Source: Pseudaquabacterium pictum (lineage in GTDB: Bacteria > Pseudomonadota > Gammaproteobacteria > Burkholderiales > Burkholderiaceae_C). Taken from it: 64,000 nucleotides of DNA. Shown here one piece after another: positions 8,668 to 18,661 of the stretch. The stretch lies in NCBI RefSeq assembly GCF_005403045.1, contig NZ_BJCL01000002.1, positions 372,001 to 436,000 of the forward strand. The letters are read 5' to 3'. The position numbers and the translations under genes were made by a program. Positions within the stretch are counted from its first letter, which is position 1. Every line of letters begins with the position of its first letter. The notes under the pieces were generated by a model. The model did not search any database. It was not told the DNA's origin and saw nothing but the letters and a program-made list of their open reading frames with translations.

Positions 8668-10668
8668 ATGACACGCAGGCAGACGGCATGGACACGGGCG
8701 CTGCCAACGCTGGCCGGCGGGCTGTTGGCCGCATCGGCCCAGGCCTGGGTCTACCCGGAGCACCGCGACATCGCGGTGCTCGCCGTGACATCCCTGGTGC
8801 CCGAGCGCCGCGCCGCCTTCGACCGGCTGTGGGAAGAAGCCCGCACCGGCCATGAAGCGCGCCTGTGCCGGCTGTCGGCCTTCGAGAAGCAGGGCGTGGC
8901 GCCGCTGTGCCTGGACTTTGCGGCGCTGACGGCCCTCGCCGGCGACCATGCCTGCTCCAGCCGGCAACTGCTGGACACCGCGCTGCGGTCGGACTGGGTG
9001 CTGCAAGTGGCCGACGTGGCGGCCCAGCTGAAGGCCGACCTGGCCCGCATCCCGGTGGTGCCGCCGGCCTCGGCGCAGCCGGTGGAAATCACCCCCGAGA
9101 CCATCGGCCCCGATCTGCGCCGCCGCATGCAGAGCTCGGAGCACCGGGCCGAGCGGCTGAACGCGCTGCGGGTCTCCGACATCCGCATGCAGCGCGCCGA
9201 CCCGGGCTATGCCACCCGCGCCAATGCCAGCACCGCGCACTTCCTGCTGGCGCGCACCCAGGCCACCAGTGACGAGGCCAGCTACGGCCGCACCGCGGTG
9301 GCCCCGGGCGCCGAGATCAACGCGGTGGGCGTCTACCGCCACCACCACCTGAGCGCGCTGCAGAAGGCCGCCCGCCTGGCCCGCGAGACACTGACGCCCG
9401 AAGCGCGGCGCGCCCTGCTGCTGGCCGCGCTGGCCGACGAGGCCTTTGCGCTGCACTTCCTGCAGGACACCTTTGCCGCCGGCCACATCGCCGGCACCTG
9501 GGGCGACGCCTCCCAGCGCAAGGGCACGCACGACTACTACAACGAGCACGGCCTGGAGATCTCCACCTGGGGCCAGGGCGGCCCGCCGGTGGTGGTGATG
9601 GGCGATGCCCACATGCGGCCCGAAGACGCCGCCCTGGCGGCCGAGTCGGTGCGCCAGAGCCTGGCCCAGGTGATCGACGCCACCCAGGGCATCCTGCCGG
9701 CCGACCTGGTGCCGCAGGCCGACACCGCGCCGGCCGAGGCCGACGGCTTCGACGTCTGCCGCAACAGCCGCATGCCGCCGCGGCCGGCGGTGCTGCAGCA
9801 GGCCGAAACCACCGGCGCGCTGTTCACCGCGGTGCAGAAGCCCACGCCGGTGCCCGGCCTGGGCCCGGGCCTGGGCGCGATGCCGCGCTTCCGCGCCGAG
9901 CTGGGCCCGTTCATCGGCCTGGCCGGCGCCATCGACCACCGCCAGCTGCGCAACGGCTTCGACCCCGCGCAGACCGAGCGCGGCCGCATGACCGGGCTGG
10001 ATGTCTCGCTGCGGCTCGGCCTGGGCCTGGAGGGCGTGATCGGCGATTCGGGCGATGGCCTGGTGTATGCCGCACTGGGCATGCGGGCCGACACGGCATC
10101 AAGCAACAAGTTCCTGCCCCGGTCGGTGCTGGTCGACGGCGGCGGCATCCTGGCAGCAGTGCCGGCGCGCACCGGGCCCAGCCTGCGCCTGCGCGCGCCG
10201 TTCTTCCTGGTGCCCGGGGATCTGCTGCTGCTGTCGCCACTGGCGCTGGCCGCGCCCGACGCCTACGCAGCGATGGCGGTGACGGCCAGCAACGGTGGCC
10301 TGATCCCCTGGCAGCTGGGCATGGCGACGGCGGTGGGGCGCTTCCAGCTCGTGCTGGGGCGCGAGCTGGGTGTCACCCGCTTCGGCCGCAGCAACGACGA
10401 CCAGCTGGTCGCTCCCGGCCTGAGGCCCGGCGACCCGCCCCGGCTGGTGCGCCTGCGCTCCACGCTGGTCGACCTGCCGATCCTGGAATACCGGCCCTAC
10501 CGCGCCTTCGCCGGCAACCAGAGCTCCAGCGTGCTGTTCCAGCTGTTCACCAGCGCGGACGTGCCCGGCCATGCCCGCGAAGTCGGCCCGGTCAACACGC
10601 CGGTTGAACTGCGCACCATCTGGTCGCTGGGGCTGCGCATGGTGTTCGACTGGCGCTCCTACCGCTGA
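8668..10668 (+). CDS. Secreted zinc-dependent phospholipase C / S1-P1 nuclease-fold protein with beta-rich C-terminal extension
   Basis: This is a 666-residue protein of unassigned function. A Sec signal ends A-Q-A before Trp27. The mature N-terminus would be Trp1 with a His at position 6 (W-V-Y-P-E-H), the arrangement used by S1/P1 nucleases to bind zinc. His263-x3-Asp267-x5-His273 repeats the spacing of the zinc ligands in P1 nuclease and B. cereus phospholipase C. Asp93-His94 and His288 with Asn292/Glu293 are candidates for the remaining ligands. Residues from about 400 onward are rich in short amphipathic strands and glycine and look like a beta domain, perhaps an outer-membrane barrel. 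This is much longer than the roughly 250-300-residue enzymes. It precedes the SLOG gene by four bases. Activity is inferred. Confidence 0.65.
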   Translation: MTRRQTAWTRALPTLAGGLLAASAQAWVYPEHRDIAVLAVTSLVPERRAAFDRLWEEARTGHEARLCRLSAFEKQGVAPLCLDFAALTALAGDHACSSRQLLDTALRSDWVLQVADVAAQLKADLARIPVVPPASAQPVEITPETIGPDLRRRMQSSEHRAERLNALRVSDIRMQRADPGYATRANASTAHFLLARTQATSDEASYGRTAVAPGAEINAVGVYRHHHLSALQKAARLARETLTPEARRALLLAALADEAFALHFLQDTFAAGHIAGTWGDASQRKGTHDYYNEHGLEISTWGQGGPPVVVMGDAHMRPEDAALAAESVRQSLAQVIDATQGILPADLVPQADTAPAEADGFDVCRNSRMPPRPAVLQQAETTGALFTAVQKPTPVPGLGPGLGAMPRFRAELGPFIGLAGAIDHRQLRNGFDPAQTERGRMTGLDVSLRLGLGLEGVIGDSGDGLVYAALGMRADTASSNKFLPRSVLVDGGGILAAVPARTGPSLRLRAPFFLVPGDLLLLSPLALAAPDAYAAMAVTASNGGLIPWQLGMATAVGRFQLVLGRELGVTRFGRSNDDQLVAPGLRPGDPPRLVRLRSTLVDLPILEYRPYRAFAGNQSSSVLFQLFTSADVPGHAREVGPVNTPVELRTIWSLGLRMVFDWRSYR

Positions 10669-10672
10669 GGCC

Positions 10673-11746
10673 ATGAACGACGCCGATGACGCCCGCCAAT
10701 GGCAGCTGATGCGCGCTCCGGGGTTGCAGGTCGCGTTTCTGGGCTCGGGCGCGATCACGCCCGCGCAGCAGACTTTGTGCGAGTGCCTTGGCGGACACCT
10801 GGCCCCGAAACTGCATGTCGCGGTGGCCACCAGCGGGTACGCTGGTCAGATCGCACGCGGGCGGCGGTCGTTCACCATGACGGTGGCCCAGTCGTTCGCC
10901 GACCGACTGCCCGCATCGGACGTCGACCGCCGGGTCACGAGCTTTCTGGTGAGGAAACGCGACGGCAGCCTGCCTGGATCGTTGCTGGGATTGGGACGCC
11001 GCGTCGTGGTGCGGGGCCGAAGCCTGATGAACCGGCAGGCCCAGATCATCGCCAAGTCGGACGTGCTGTGTGTCGGCGGCGGCGGACAGGGCACGACCGA
11101 CTTTGCCCGCCTGGCGCTGCAGATCGACAAGCCGATGCTGCCGCTGCCGTTCATGGGCGGTGCCTCTCAGCACCTGTGGACCGAATTCGGCGATGACATC
11201 CGCGACGAGTTCTTCATCGACGCAGCACAGTGGCAACGCTGGTCCGACATCGACCTCGACCTGCTGACGACCGCGCAGATCGACAGCCTCGCTGCCGAGG
11301 TGGCGGCCACGCTGCTGCGCAGCGCGCGCGGCACCTGCCTGGTGTGCATGCCCTTTGCAGATCGCCACCTGCCGCTGTATGCCAGCATCATCGAACCGGC
11401 GATCGCCGGCGCCCACCTGCTGGCCGTGCGCATGGACCACACCCCCTCCGTCGGCGACATCGTCGACACGCTGCGCGCCGAGATCGAAGCGGCACGCTGC
11501 GTGGTGGCCGTGGTGGACGAGCAGAACCCGAATGTGCTCTACGAAGTGGGATTCGCGCATGCGCTGCGCAAACCGGTGGTGTTGATGCGTGCGGCAGGCG
11601 CAGCCGATGGACCGGCGGTCGACCTGCCGTTCGATGTGCGCACGCACCGGGTCGTCACCTACCCCGCGGGGCTGCCTGCCGACGGCACCGCCGCCGCCCG
11701 GGCCGAACTGCATGCGCTGCTGCGCGCGATTTCGCACGGCCTCTGA
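10673..11746 (+). CDS. SLOG-domain protein with C-terminal nucleoside deoxyribosyltransferase/TIR-like domain
   Basis: This 357-residue cytoplasmic protein has two parts. Residues about 18-170 look like a Rossmannoid SLOG/LOG nucleotide-sensing domain, with G-S-G at 24-26, G-G-G-G-Q-G-T at 135-141 and the K-P-M-L-P strand. Residues about 221-305 resemble the NDT/TIR-like fold: C-M-P-F-A-D at 225-230, then N-P-N-V-L-Y-E-V-G-F-A-H-A with Glu291 as candidate catalytic residue. Families joining SLOG to TIR/NDT-like effectors were described as nucleotide-dependent conflict systems, so an NAD- or nucleotide-cleaving role is possible. The start codon is five bases after the upstream stop, implying co-transcription. 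By eye it is a little less GC-rich than its neighbours. Domain calls are by pattern only. Confidence 0.65.
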   Translation: MNDADDARQWQLMRAPGLQVAFLGSGAITPAQQTLCECLGGHLAPKLHVAVATSGYAGQIARGRRSFTMTVAQSFADRLPASDVDRRVTSFLVRKRDGSLPGSLLGLGRRVVVRGRSLMNRQAQIIAKSDVLCVGGGGQGTTDFARLALQIDKPMLPLPFMGGASQHLWTEFGDDIRDEFFIDAAQWQRWSDIDLDLLTTAQIDSLAAEVAATLLRSARGTCLVCMPFADRHLPLYASIIEPAIAGAHLLAVRMDHTPSVGDIVDTLRAEIEAARCVVAVVDEQNPNVLYEVGFAHALRKPVVLMRAAGAADGPAVDLPFDVRTHRVVTYPAGLPADGTAAARAELHALLRAISHGL

Positions 11747-11799
11747 AGCCGTCCCGCTCCACCGGATAATCGGATCCCAGCCGCCCCGACCTGTCCGCC

Positions 11800-12630
11800 A
11801 TGACCCGCCCCACCCGCCACCAGTACGAAGACTTCATGCGCCATGTGTTCACCCATGGCGTGGCCAAGGGCGACCGCACCGGCACCGGCACGCGCAGCGT
11901 GTTCGGCCACCAGATGCGCTTCGACCTGAACGAGGGCTTTCCGCTGGTCACCACCAAGAAGGTGTTCTGGAAAGCCATCGTGGTGGAGCTGCTGTGGTTC
12001 CTGCGCGGCGACAGCAACGTGCAATGGCTGCAGGACAACGGCTGCACCATCTGGGACGAATGGGCCCGCGCCGACGGCAGCCTGGGCCCGGTGTACGGCG
12101 TGCAGTGGCGCAGCTGGCCCACGCCCGATGGCCGCCACATCGACCAGATCGCCCAGGTGGTGCAGCAGGTCAAGACCAACCCCGACAGCCGCCGCATCAT
12201 CGTCAGCGCCTGGAACGTGGCCGACCTGGACGCCATGGCGCTGATGCCCTGCCACGCCTTCTTCCAGTTCTACGTGGCGCCGGCCACCGTGCCCGGCGGC
12301 CGCGGCAAGCTCAGCTGCCAGCTCTACCAGCGCAGCGCCGACATCTTCCTCGGCGTGCCGTTCAACATCGCCAGCTACGCCCTGCTGACCCACATGCTGG
12401 CCCAGCAGTGCGACCTGGACGTGGGCGACTTCATCTGGACCGGCGGCGACTGCCACATCTACGACAACCATGTCGAGCAGGTGCAGACCCAGCTGGCCCG
12501 CGCGCCCTACCCCTACCCGACGCTGGAGATCGTGCGCCGGCCCGACAGCATCGACGGCTACCGGTTCGAGGACTTCGTGCTGCACGGTTACCAGAGCCAT
12601 CCGCTGATCAAGGCACCGGTGGCGGTGTGA
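11800..12630 (+). CDS. thyA: Thymidylate synthase
   Basis: ThyA converts dUMP to dTMP using methylene-tetrahydrofolate as carbon donor and reductant. The 276-residue length is normal. The catalytic cysteine is Cys151 in A-L-M-P-C-H, the folate/dUMP loop R-T-G-T-G is at 26-30, and [12 protein letters not shown] is intact. A GATAAT hexamer at 11765-11770 is a reasonable -10 about 30 bases before the ATG. The stop overlaps the GTG start of folA by four bases, the classic pairing because the ThyA reaction yields dihydrofolate that FolA must recycle. Confidence 0.98.
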   Translation: MTRPTRHQYEDFMRHVFTHGVAKGDRTGTGTRSVFGHQMRFDLNEGFPLVTTKKVFWKAIVVELLWFLRGDSNVQWLQDNGCTIWDEWARADGSLGPVYGVQWRSWPTPDGRHIDQIAQVVQQVKTNPDSRRIIVSAWNVADLDAMALMPCHAFFQFYVAPATVPGGRGKLSCQLYQRSADIFLGVPFNIASYALLTHMLAQQCDLDVGDFIWTGGDCHIYDNHVEQVQTQLARAPYPYPTLEIVRRPDSIDGYRFEDFVLHGYQSHPLIKAPVAV

Positions 12631-13151
12631 CGCACATCCCCCTGCTGCTCATTGCCAGCGTCGACCGCCGGCGCACCATCGGCAGCGGCAATGACCTGGT
12701 CTGGAAAGAGCCGGAAGACCAGCGCTGGTTCCGCCGCCAGACCATGGGCTGCCCGGTGGTGATGGGCCGCCGCACCTGGGATTCGCTGCCGGTGCGGTTC
12801 CGGCCCCTGCCCGGCCGCGCCAACATCGTCGTCACCCACCAGGCCGGCTGGCAGTCGGATGGCGCCCAGGTGGCCCACAGCCTGGCCGATGCGCTGGCGC
12901 AGGCCCGCCAGGCGGCAGCATCCACCGGTGCGGCGCGGGTGTTCGTGATCGGCGGCGGCCAGCTGTTCGCCGAGGCCCTGCCGCTGGCCGACACCCTGCT
13001 GCTGACCGAGATCGACGCCGACCTGCCTGGCGACACCTGCTTTCCCGACTGGCGCGGCGGCGGATTCGTCGAAGAATCGCGTGATCAGCGCCACAGCGCC
13101 GGCCCGCCGGCCTGCGGCTACGCCTTCGTCACCTACCAGCGCCAGCGTTGA
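12627..13151 (+). CDS. folA: Dihydrofolate reductase
   Basis: This enzyme reduces dihydrofolate to tetrahydrofolate with NADPH. The 174-residue protein shows the usual landmarks: [10 protein letters not shown] near the N-terminus (the Met20-loop region), [12 protein letters not shown] and the NADP-binding [10 protein letters not shown]. It begins with GTG inside the thyA stop region (12627-12629), so translation is probably coupled to thyA. No ATG fits the N-terminus better. Confidence 0.96.
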   Translation: MTHIPLLLIASVDRRRTIGSGNDLVWKEPEDQRWFRRQTMGCPVVMGRRTWDSLPVRFRPLPGRANIVVTHQAGWQSDGAQVAHSLADALAQARQAAASTGAARVFVIGGGQLFAEALPLADTLLLTEIDADLPGDTCFPDWRGGGFVEESRDQRHSAGPPACGYAFVTYQRQR

Positions 13152-13185
13152 CCCGCCCGGCGCTGCCGACCCGGACGGCACCGCC

Positions 13186-14055
13186 ATGCAGATCACCCCG
13201 ATCGCCGACGCCACGTTTGGCGCCACCGTCACCGGCCTGCGGCTGGCCACGCTCGACGATGCCGGCTTCGCCCGCCTGCATGCCGCCTGGCTGCAGCACG
13301 CGCTGCTGGTGTTTCCCGGGCAGTTTCTGACGAATGCCGAGCAGATCGGCTTCGCCAAACGCTTCGGGCCGATCGAGCGCATCGGCGGCGGCGACATCGT
13401 GGCCATCTCCAACGTCAAGGCCGACGGCACGGTGCGCCAGCACAGCCCGGCCGAGTGGGACGACATGATGAAGGTCATCGTCGGCAACATGGCCTGGCAT
13501 GCCGACAGCACCTACATGCCGGTGATGGCCCAGGGTGCGGTGTTCTCGGCCGAGGTGGTGCCGCCCACCGGCGGACGCACCTGCTTTGCCGACATGCGCG
13601 CCGCCTACGACGCGCTGGACGACGCCACCCGTGCCCTGGTGCACCAGCGGTCGGCGCGTCATTCGCTGGTTTACTCGCAGAGCAAGCTGGGCCATGTGCA
13701 GCAGGCAGGTTCGGCCTATGTCGGCTACGGCATGGACACCACCGCCACGCCGCTGCGCCCGCTGGTCAAGCGCCACCCCGAGACCGGCCGCCTGTCGCTG
13801 CTGATCGGCCGCCACGCGCATGCCATCCCCGGGCTGGAGGAGGCCGAATCGGAGCGCTTCCTGGAAGACCTGGTGGCCTGGGCCTGCCAGCCGCCGCGGG
13901 TGGTGGCCCACCACTGGACCGCCGGCGATGTGGTGCTGTGGGACAACCGCTGCCTGCTGCACCGCGCCGAGCCCTGGGATTTCACCTTGCCGCGGGTGAT
14001 GTGGCACAGCCGCCTGGCCGGCCACCCCGAGACCGAGGCGGCGCCGCTGGTCTGA
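13186..14055 (+). CDS. TauD/TfdA family 2-oxoglutarate-dependent dioxygenase
   Basis: This is a 289-residue non-haem iron oxygenase. The iron facial triad is His105 and Asp107 in W-H-A-D-S-T and the distal His259 in L-L-H-R-A. An arginine in the following R-V-M-W-H-S-R-L segment is in place to bind 2-oxoglutarate. Relatives hydroxylate taurine, alkyl sulfates or 2,4-D-like acids, and the substrate here cannot be read. It starts 34 bases after folA. Its stop codon abuts the stop of the ygiD-like gene on the other strand with no base between them. Confidence 0.88.
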   Translation: MQITPIADATFGATVTGLRLATLDDAGFARLHAAWLQHALLVFPGQFLTNAEQIGFAKRFGPIERIGGGDIVAISNVKADGTVRQHSPAEWDDMMKVIVGNMAWHADSTYMPVMAQGAVFSAEVVPPTGGRTCFADMRAAYDALDDATRALVHQRSARHSLVYSQSKLGHVQQAGSAYVGYGMDTTATPLRPLVKRHPETGRLSLLIGRHAHAIPGLEEAESERFLEDLVAWACQPPRVVAHHWTAGDVVLWDNRCLLHRAEPWDFTLPRVMWHSRLAGHPETEAAPLV

Positions 14056-14979
14056 TCAGCCCCACTGCACGCAGCGCATGCTGAGCGTGCCCGACTGGAA
14101 GCCTTCGAACACCTGCCGCGCCCGCTCGCCCGCCTGGGCGGTGCCCAGCGCATAGAGCAGCGGGAAGTAGTGGTCAGGGAAGGGCACGGCGCGTTGACCG
14201 TGCGGGCCCAGGCGCTCATAGGCCAGCAGCGCGGCGGTGTCGCCGGCCTCCAGTGCGCCCTTGGCGCGCTGGTCGAAGTCATCGGCCCAGTCGCGCAGGC
14301 CGCGCACCGACGGCGTGGCACCGCGCACCGTGTCGCCCAGGTTATGCACGATGTTGCCGCTGCCGATCACCAGCACGCCCTCGGCCCGCAGCGCCGCGAT
14401 GGCCTTGCCCACCGCCAGGTGGTACGCCGCCGGGCGGGTGATGTCGATCGACAGCTGGAACACCGGCACGTCGGCGGCCGGGTACAGGTGCTTGAGCACC
14501 GTCCAGGCGCCGTGGTCCAGGCCGCGGCCCTGGTGGCGGCCGATGGCCCGCGGCGCCAGCCGGCCGGCGGTGCGCGCGGCCCAGTCGGGTGCGCCGGGCG
14601 CCGGATAGCGCTGGGCGAACAGCTCTGGCGGAAAGCCGCCGAAGTCGTGCAGCGTGGAGGGCTGGGCATCGACCATCACCGCGGTCTGGCCCTCGGTCAG
14701 CCAGTGGGCCGAGACCATCAGCACCGCCTTGGGCAGACCCAGCTCGCGGCCCCAGCGGCGCAGGTGGCGGGTGAAGTCGTTGTCCTGCAGCGCATTCATC
14801 GGGCTGCCGTGGCCGATGAACAGCGCGGGGGCCGTGCCCTGCAGGCGCGGCCGGCCGTCGGGCGCCTCGGGCGCGCTGGCGGCATGGCTGAAGCGCAGCA
14901 GGTCGTGCAGGCCGGCGGCCAGGGCGACCACGCTGCCGCCCAGCAGGGCGCGGCGGCGGGGGGAAAGCGGCATCGTCAT
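14056..14979 (-). CDS. ygiD: YgiD-like 4,5-DOPA extradiol dioxygenase with a Tat-type leader
   Basis: This 307-residue protein is of the class III extradiol ring-cleavage family (LigB/DODA). Candidate metal ligands are the histidines in G-H-G-S-P-M-N, H-D-F-G-G-F-P, I-V-H-N-L-G and F-P-D-H-Y-F-P. E. coli YgiD opens L-DOPA but has no leader. Here about 35 extra residues begin S-P-R-R-R-A-L-L-G-G and continue as a hydrophobic stretch ending A-A-S-A, a plausible twin-arginine signal. That would place a metalloenzyme in the periplasm after folding. Whether the substrate is DOPA or another catechol is unknown. Confidence 0.82.
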   Translation of the reverse strand: MTMPLSPRRRALLGGSVVALAAGLHDLLRFSHAASAPEAPDGRPRLQGTAPALFIGHGSPMNALQDNDFTRHLRRWGRELGLPKAVLMVSAHWLTEGQTAVMVDAQPSTLHDFGGFPPELFAQRYPAPGAPDWAARTAGRLAPRAIGRHQGRGLDHGAWTVLKHLYPAADVPVFQLSIDITRPAAYHLAVGKAIAALRAEGVLVIGSGNIVHNLGDTVRGATPSVRGLRDWADDFDQRAKGALEAGDTAALLAYERLGPHGQRAVPFPDHYFPLLYALGTAQAGERARQVFEGFQSGTLSMRCVQWG

Positions 14980-14987
14980 GCGCCTGC

Positions 14988-14993
14988 AGCGTA
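14988..14993 (-). promoter_or_regulatory. -10-like element TACGCT for the YgiD-like gene
   Basis: On the minus strand TACGCT ends eight bases before the ATG at 14979, and no Shine-Dalgarno lies between. It is another instance of the short-spacing pattern seen at several genes here. Confidence 0.4.
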
Positions 14994-15038
14994 GCGCCGA
15001 GGCACCGGCCCGGCGTTCGATGGATCTGCAGGCTGCCT

Positions 15039-16844
<1,806 letters not shown>

Positions 16845-16884
16845 GGCTGATTTGGTGAATCGAAAACGCCAGTGTCGGTGCGGT

Positions 16885-16900
16885 TTGCTCATTTCATCAA
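16885..16900. promoter_or_regulatory. Candidate upstream activating site for the XylR/DmpR-type activator
   Basis: TTGCTCATTTCATCAA matches 13 of 16 bases of the XylR site TTGANCAATTGATCAA as I recall it, and is an imperfect inverted repeat. It lies about 130-145 bases upstream of the sigma-54 promoter, the distance normal for enhancer sites of this family. It sits just before the regulator's own start, so it could also autoregulate. Confidence 0.5.
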
Positions 16901-17030
16901 GTGGGGTCGCGGGTAAACGCGTTGCGCGCACCGCTGCGGCGGACGCTGAACGACACCCGGGAAAGTCCTGATCTCTCCCTCGGAGCTGCAGCCCCGTCTG
17001 GCTGGCCGGCGGCCCTCGGCGGGCCGGCAC

Positions 17031-17046
17031 GGGCACCGCGGTTGCA
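17031..17046 (+). promoter_or_regulatory. Sigma-54 promoter for the aromatic aldehyde dehydrogenase operon
   Basis: GGGCACCGCGGTTGCA carries the invariant GG (17032-17033) and GC (17044-17045) ten bases apart, and departs from TGGCAC-N5-TTGCA only at the first base. Transcription would start near 17057, about 50 bases before the ATG at 17106. The divergent sigma-54 activator supports the call. Confidence 0.75.
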
Positions 17047-17105
17047 CCTGTCAGGGCAACGGCGATCGGCCGTGTCCTTTCAAGCAACCCCGGAGAACCG
17101 ACCCC

Positions 17106-18584
17106 ATGGGAGCCTCAGACCCCCTGCACCTGCTGGACCCCGCCACCTTCGGCGGCCGTGTGTTCGACAACGGCCAGTGGCTGCTGCCACGTGGCGGTGC
17201 ACGTGCCGTGCCCGAGCCGGCCACCGGCGCCGCCCTGTCCAGCGCCGGCATCGCCGATGCCGACGACATGCGCGAGGCCATTGGCCGGGCCCATGCCGCC
17301 CAGCCGGCCTGGGCCGCCACCGCGCCGCGCGACCGCGCGGCCGTGCTGCTGCGGGCGGCGCAGCTGCTGCAGGCCCACTTCGACGAGCTGGCCCTGGCCA
17401 TCGCCCGCGAGACCGGCGGCATCCTGCCCAAGGGCCAGCATGAGGTGAAGGAGGCGATCGTGCTGTGCCAGATCGCCGCCGGCCTGCCGATGCAGGCCCA
17501 GGGCGAGGTGCTGCCCAGCACGCCGGGCCGGCTGTCGATCGCCAAGCGCGTGCCGCACGGCGTGGTCGGCGTGATCTCGCCGTTCAACTTCCCGCTGATC
17601 CTGGGCATCCGCTCGGTGGCGCCGGCGCTGGCGCTGGGCAATGCGGTGGTGCTGAAGCCCGATCCGCGCACGCCGGTCTCGGGCGGCGTGGTCATGGCCG
17701 AGGTGTTCCGCCGCGCCGGCCTGCCCGACGGCCTGCTGCAGGTGCTGCCGGGTGACGCCGCCGCCGGCGAGGCCCTGGTCACCGATGCGCGGGTGCCGAT
17801 GATCGCCTTCACCGGCTCGCCCGGCGTGGGCCGCCGCATCGGCGCGCTGGCCGGCCAGCACCTGAAGAAGGTGTCGCTGGAGCTGGGCGGCACCAACAGC
17901 CTGGTCGTGCTGGACGATGCCGACCTGGACGCCGCGGCCAGCGCGGTGGCCTTCGGCGCCTGGTTCCACCAGGGCCAGATCTGCATGGCCAGCAACCGCG
18001 TGCTGGTGCACGAGGCCGTTGCCGAGGGCCTGAAGCAGCGCCTGGTGGGCAAGGCCCAGCACCTGCCGGTGGGCGACGGCGCCAGCGGCCGCGTGGCCCT
18101 GGGCCCGATGATCGACGCCAAGCAGCTGCAGCGCTTCGATGCCCTGGTGCACGACAGCGTGCGCCAGGGCGCCACGCTCGAGGCCGGCGGCACGCACGAG
18201 GGCCTGTGCTACCGGCCGACGGTGCTGAGCGGCGTGCAGCCGGGCATGCGCGCCTTCGACGAGGAGCCGTTCGGCCCGCTGGTCAACCTGGTCACCTTCC
18301 GCACCGACGACGAGGCGGTGGCGCTGGCCAACAACAGCCAGGGCGGGCTGGCCGCCGCGGTGATCGGCCGCGACGTGGCACGCGCCATGGCCATCGGCGA
18401 GCGGCTGAACGCCGGCATGGTCCACATCAACGACCAGACGGTCAACGACGAGTGCACCAACCCGTTCGGCGGCCCCGGCCTGGGCGGCAACGGCAGCGCC
18501 GTGGGTGGCCCGGCCGACATCGGCGAATACACCCGCTGGCAGTGGGTGACGGTGAAGGCCAGCCTGCCCGGCTTCCCGTTCTGA
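17106..18584 (+). CDS. Aromatic aldehyde dehydrogenase, XylC (benzaldehyde dehydrogenase)-like
   Basis: This is a 492-residue NAD(P)-dependent aldehyde dehydrogenase. Catalytic Cys293 lies in Q-G-Q-I-C-M-A and the general base Glu259 in L-E-L-G-G-T. Throughout, and in the closing [14 protein letters not shown], it resembles the benzaldehyde dehydrogenase XylC of the TOL pathway more than generic fatty aldehyde enzymes. It is the first gene of a seven-gene operon preceded by a sigma-54 promoter. With the CalA-like gene at the operon's end it would take a phenolic or benzylic aldehyde to the acid, for example coniferaldehyde to ferulate. The exact substrate is inferred from context. Confidence 0.88.
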   Translation: MGASDPLHLLDPATFGGRVFDNGQWLLPRGGARAVPEPATGAALSSAGIADADDMREAIGRAHAAQPAWAATAPRDRAAVLLRAAQLLQAHFDELALAIARETGGILPKGQHEVKEAIVLCQIAAGLPMQAQGEVLPSTPGRLSIAKRVPHGVVGVISPFNFPLILGIRSVAPALALGNAVVLKPDPRTPVSGGVVMAEVFRRAGLPDGLLQVLPGDAAAGEALVTDARVPMIAFTGSPGVGRRIGALAGQHLKKVSLELGGTNSLVVLDDADLDAAASAVAFGAWFHQGQICMASNRVLVHEAVAEGLKQRLVGKAQHLPVGDGASGRVALGPMIDAKQLQRFDALVHDSVRQGATLEAGGTHEGLCYRPTVLSGVQPGMRAFDEEPFGPLVNLVTFRTDDEAVALANNSQGGLAAAVIGRDVARAMAIGERLNAGMVHINDQTVNDECTNPFGGPGLGGNGSAVGGPADIGEYTRWQWVTVKASLPGFPF

Positions 18585-18661
18585 CACGGGCCGGCTGCGG
18601 CCGGCCCCGGCAACACCATCCGGCCCACCGCGGGCCGTTCACGACACGACTGGAGACACGC

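Noticed and set aside
16845..16892. Longer start for the sigma-54 activator
   Set aside because: The 16 added residues are basic and would run through the candidate enhancer site, and homologues as I recall begin near the shorter start.
17025..17045. Alternative sigma-54 pairing using the earlier GG of GGCACG
   Set aside because: The spacing to GC would be 16 bases instead of 10. The element at 17031-17046 has the exact spacing.
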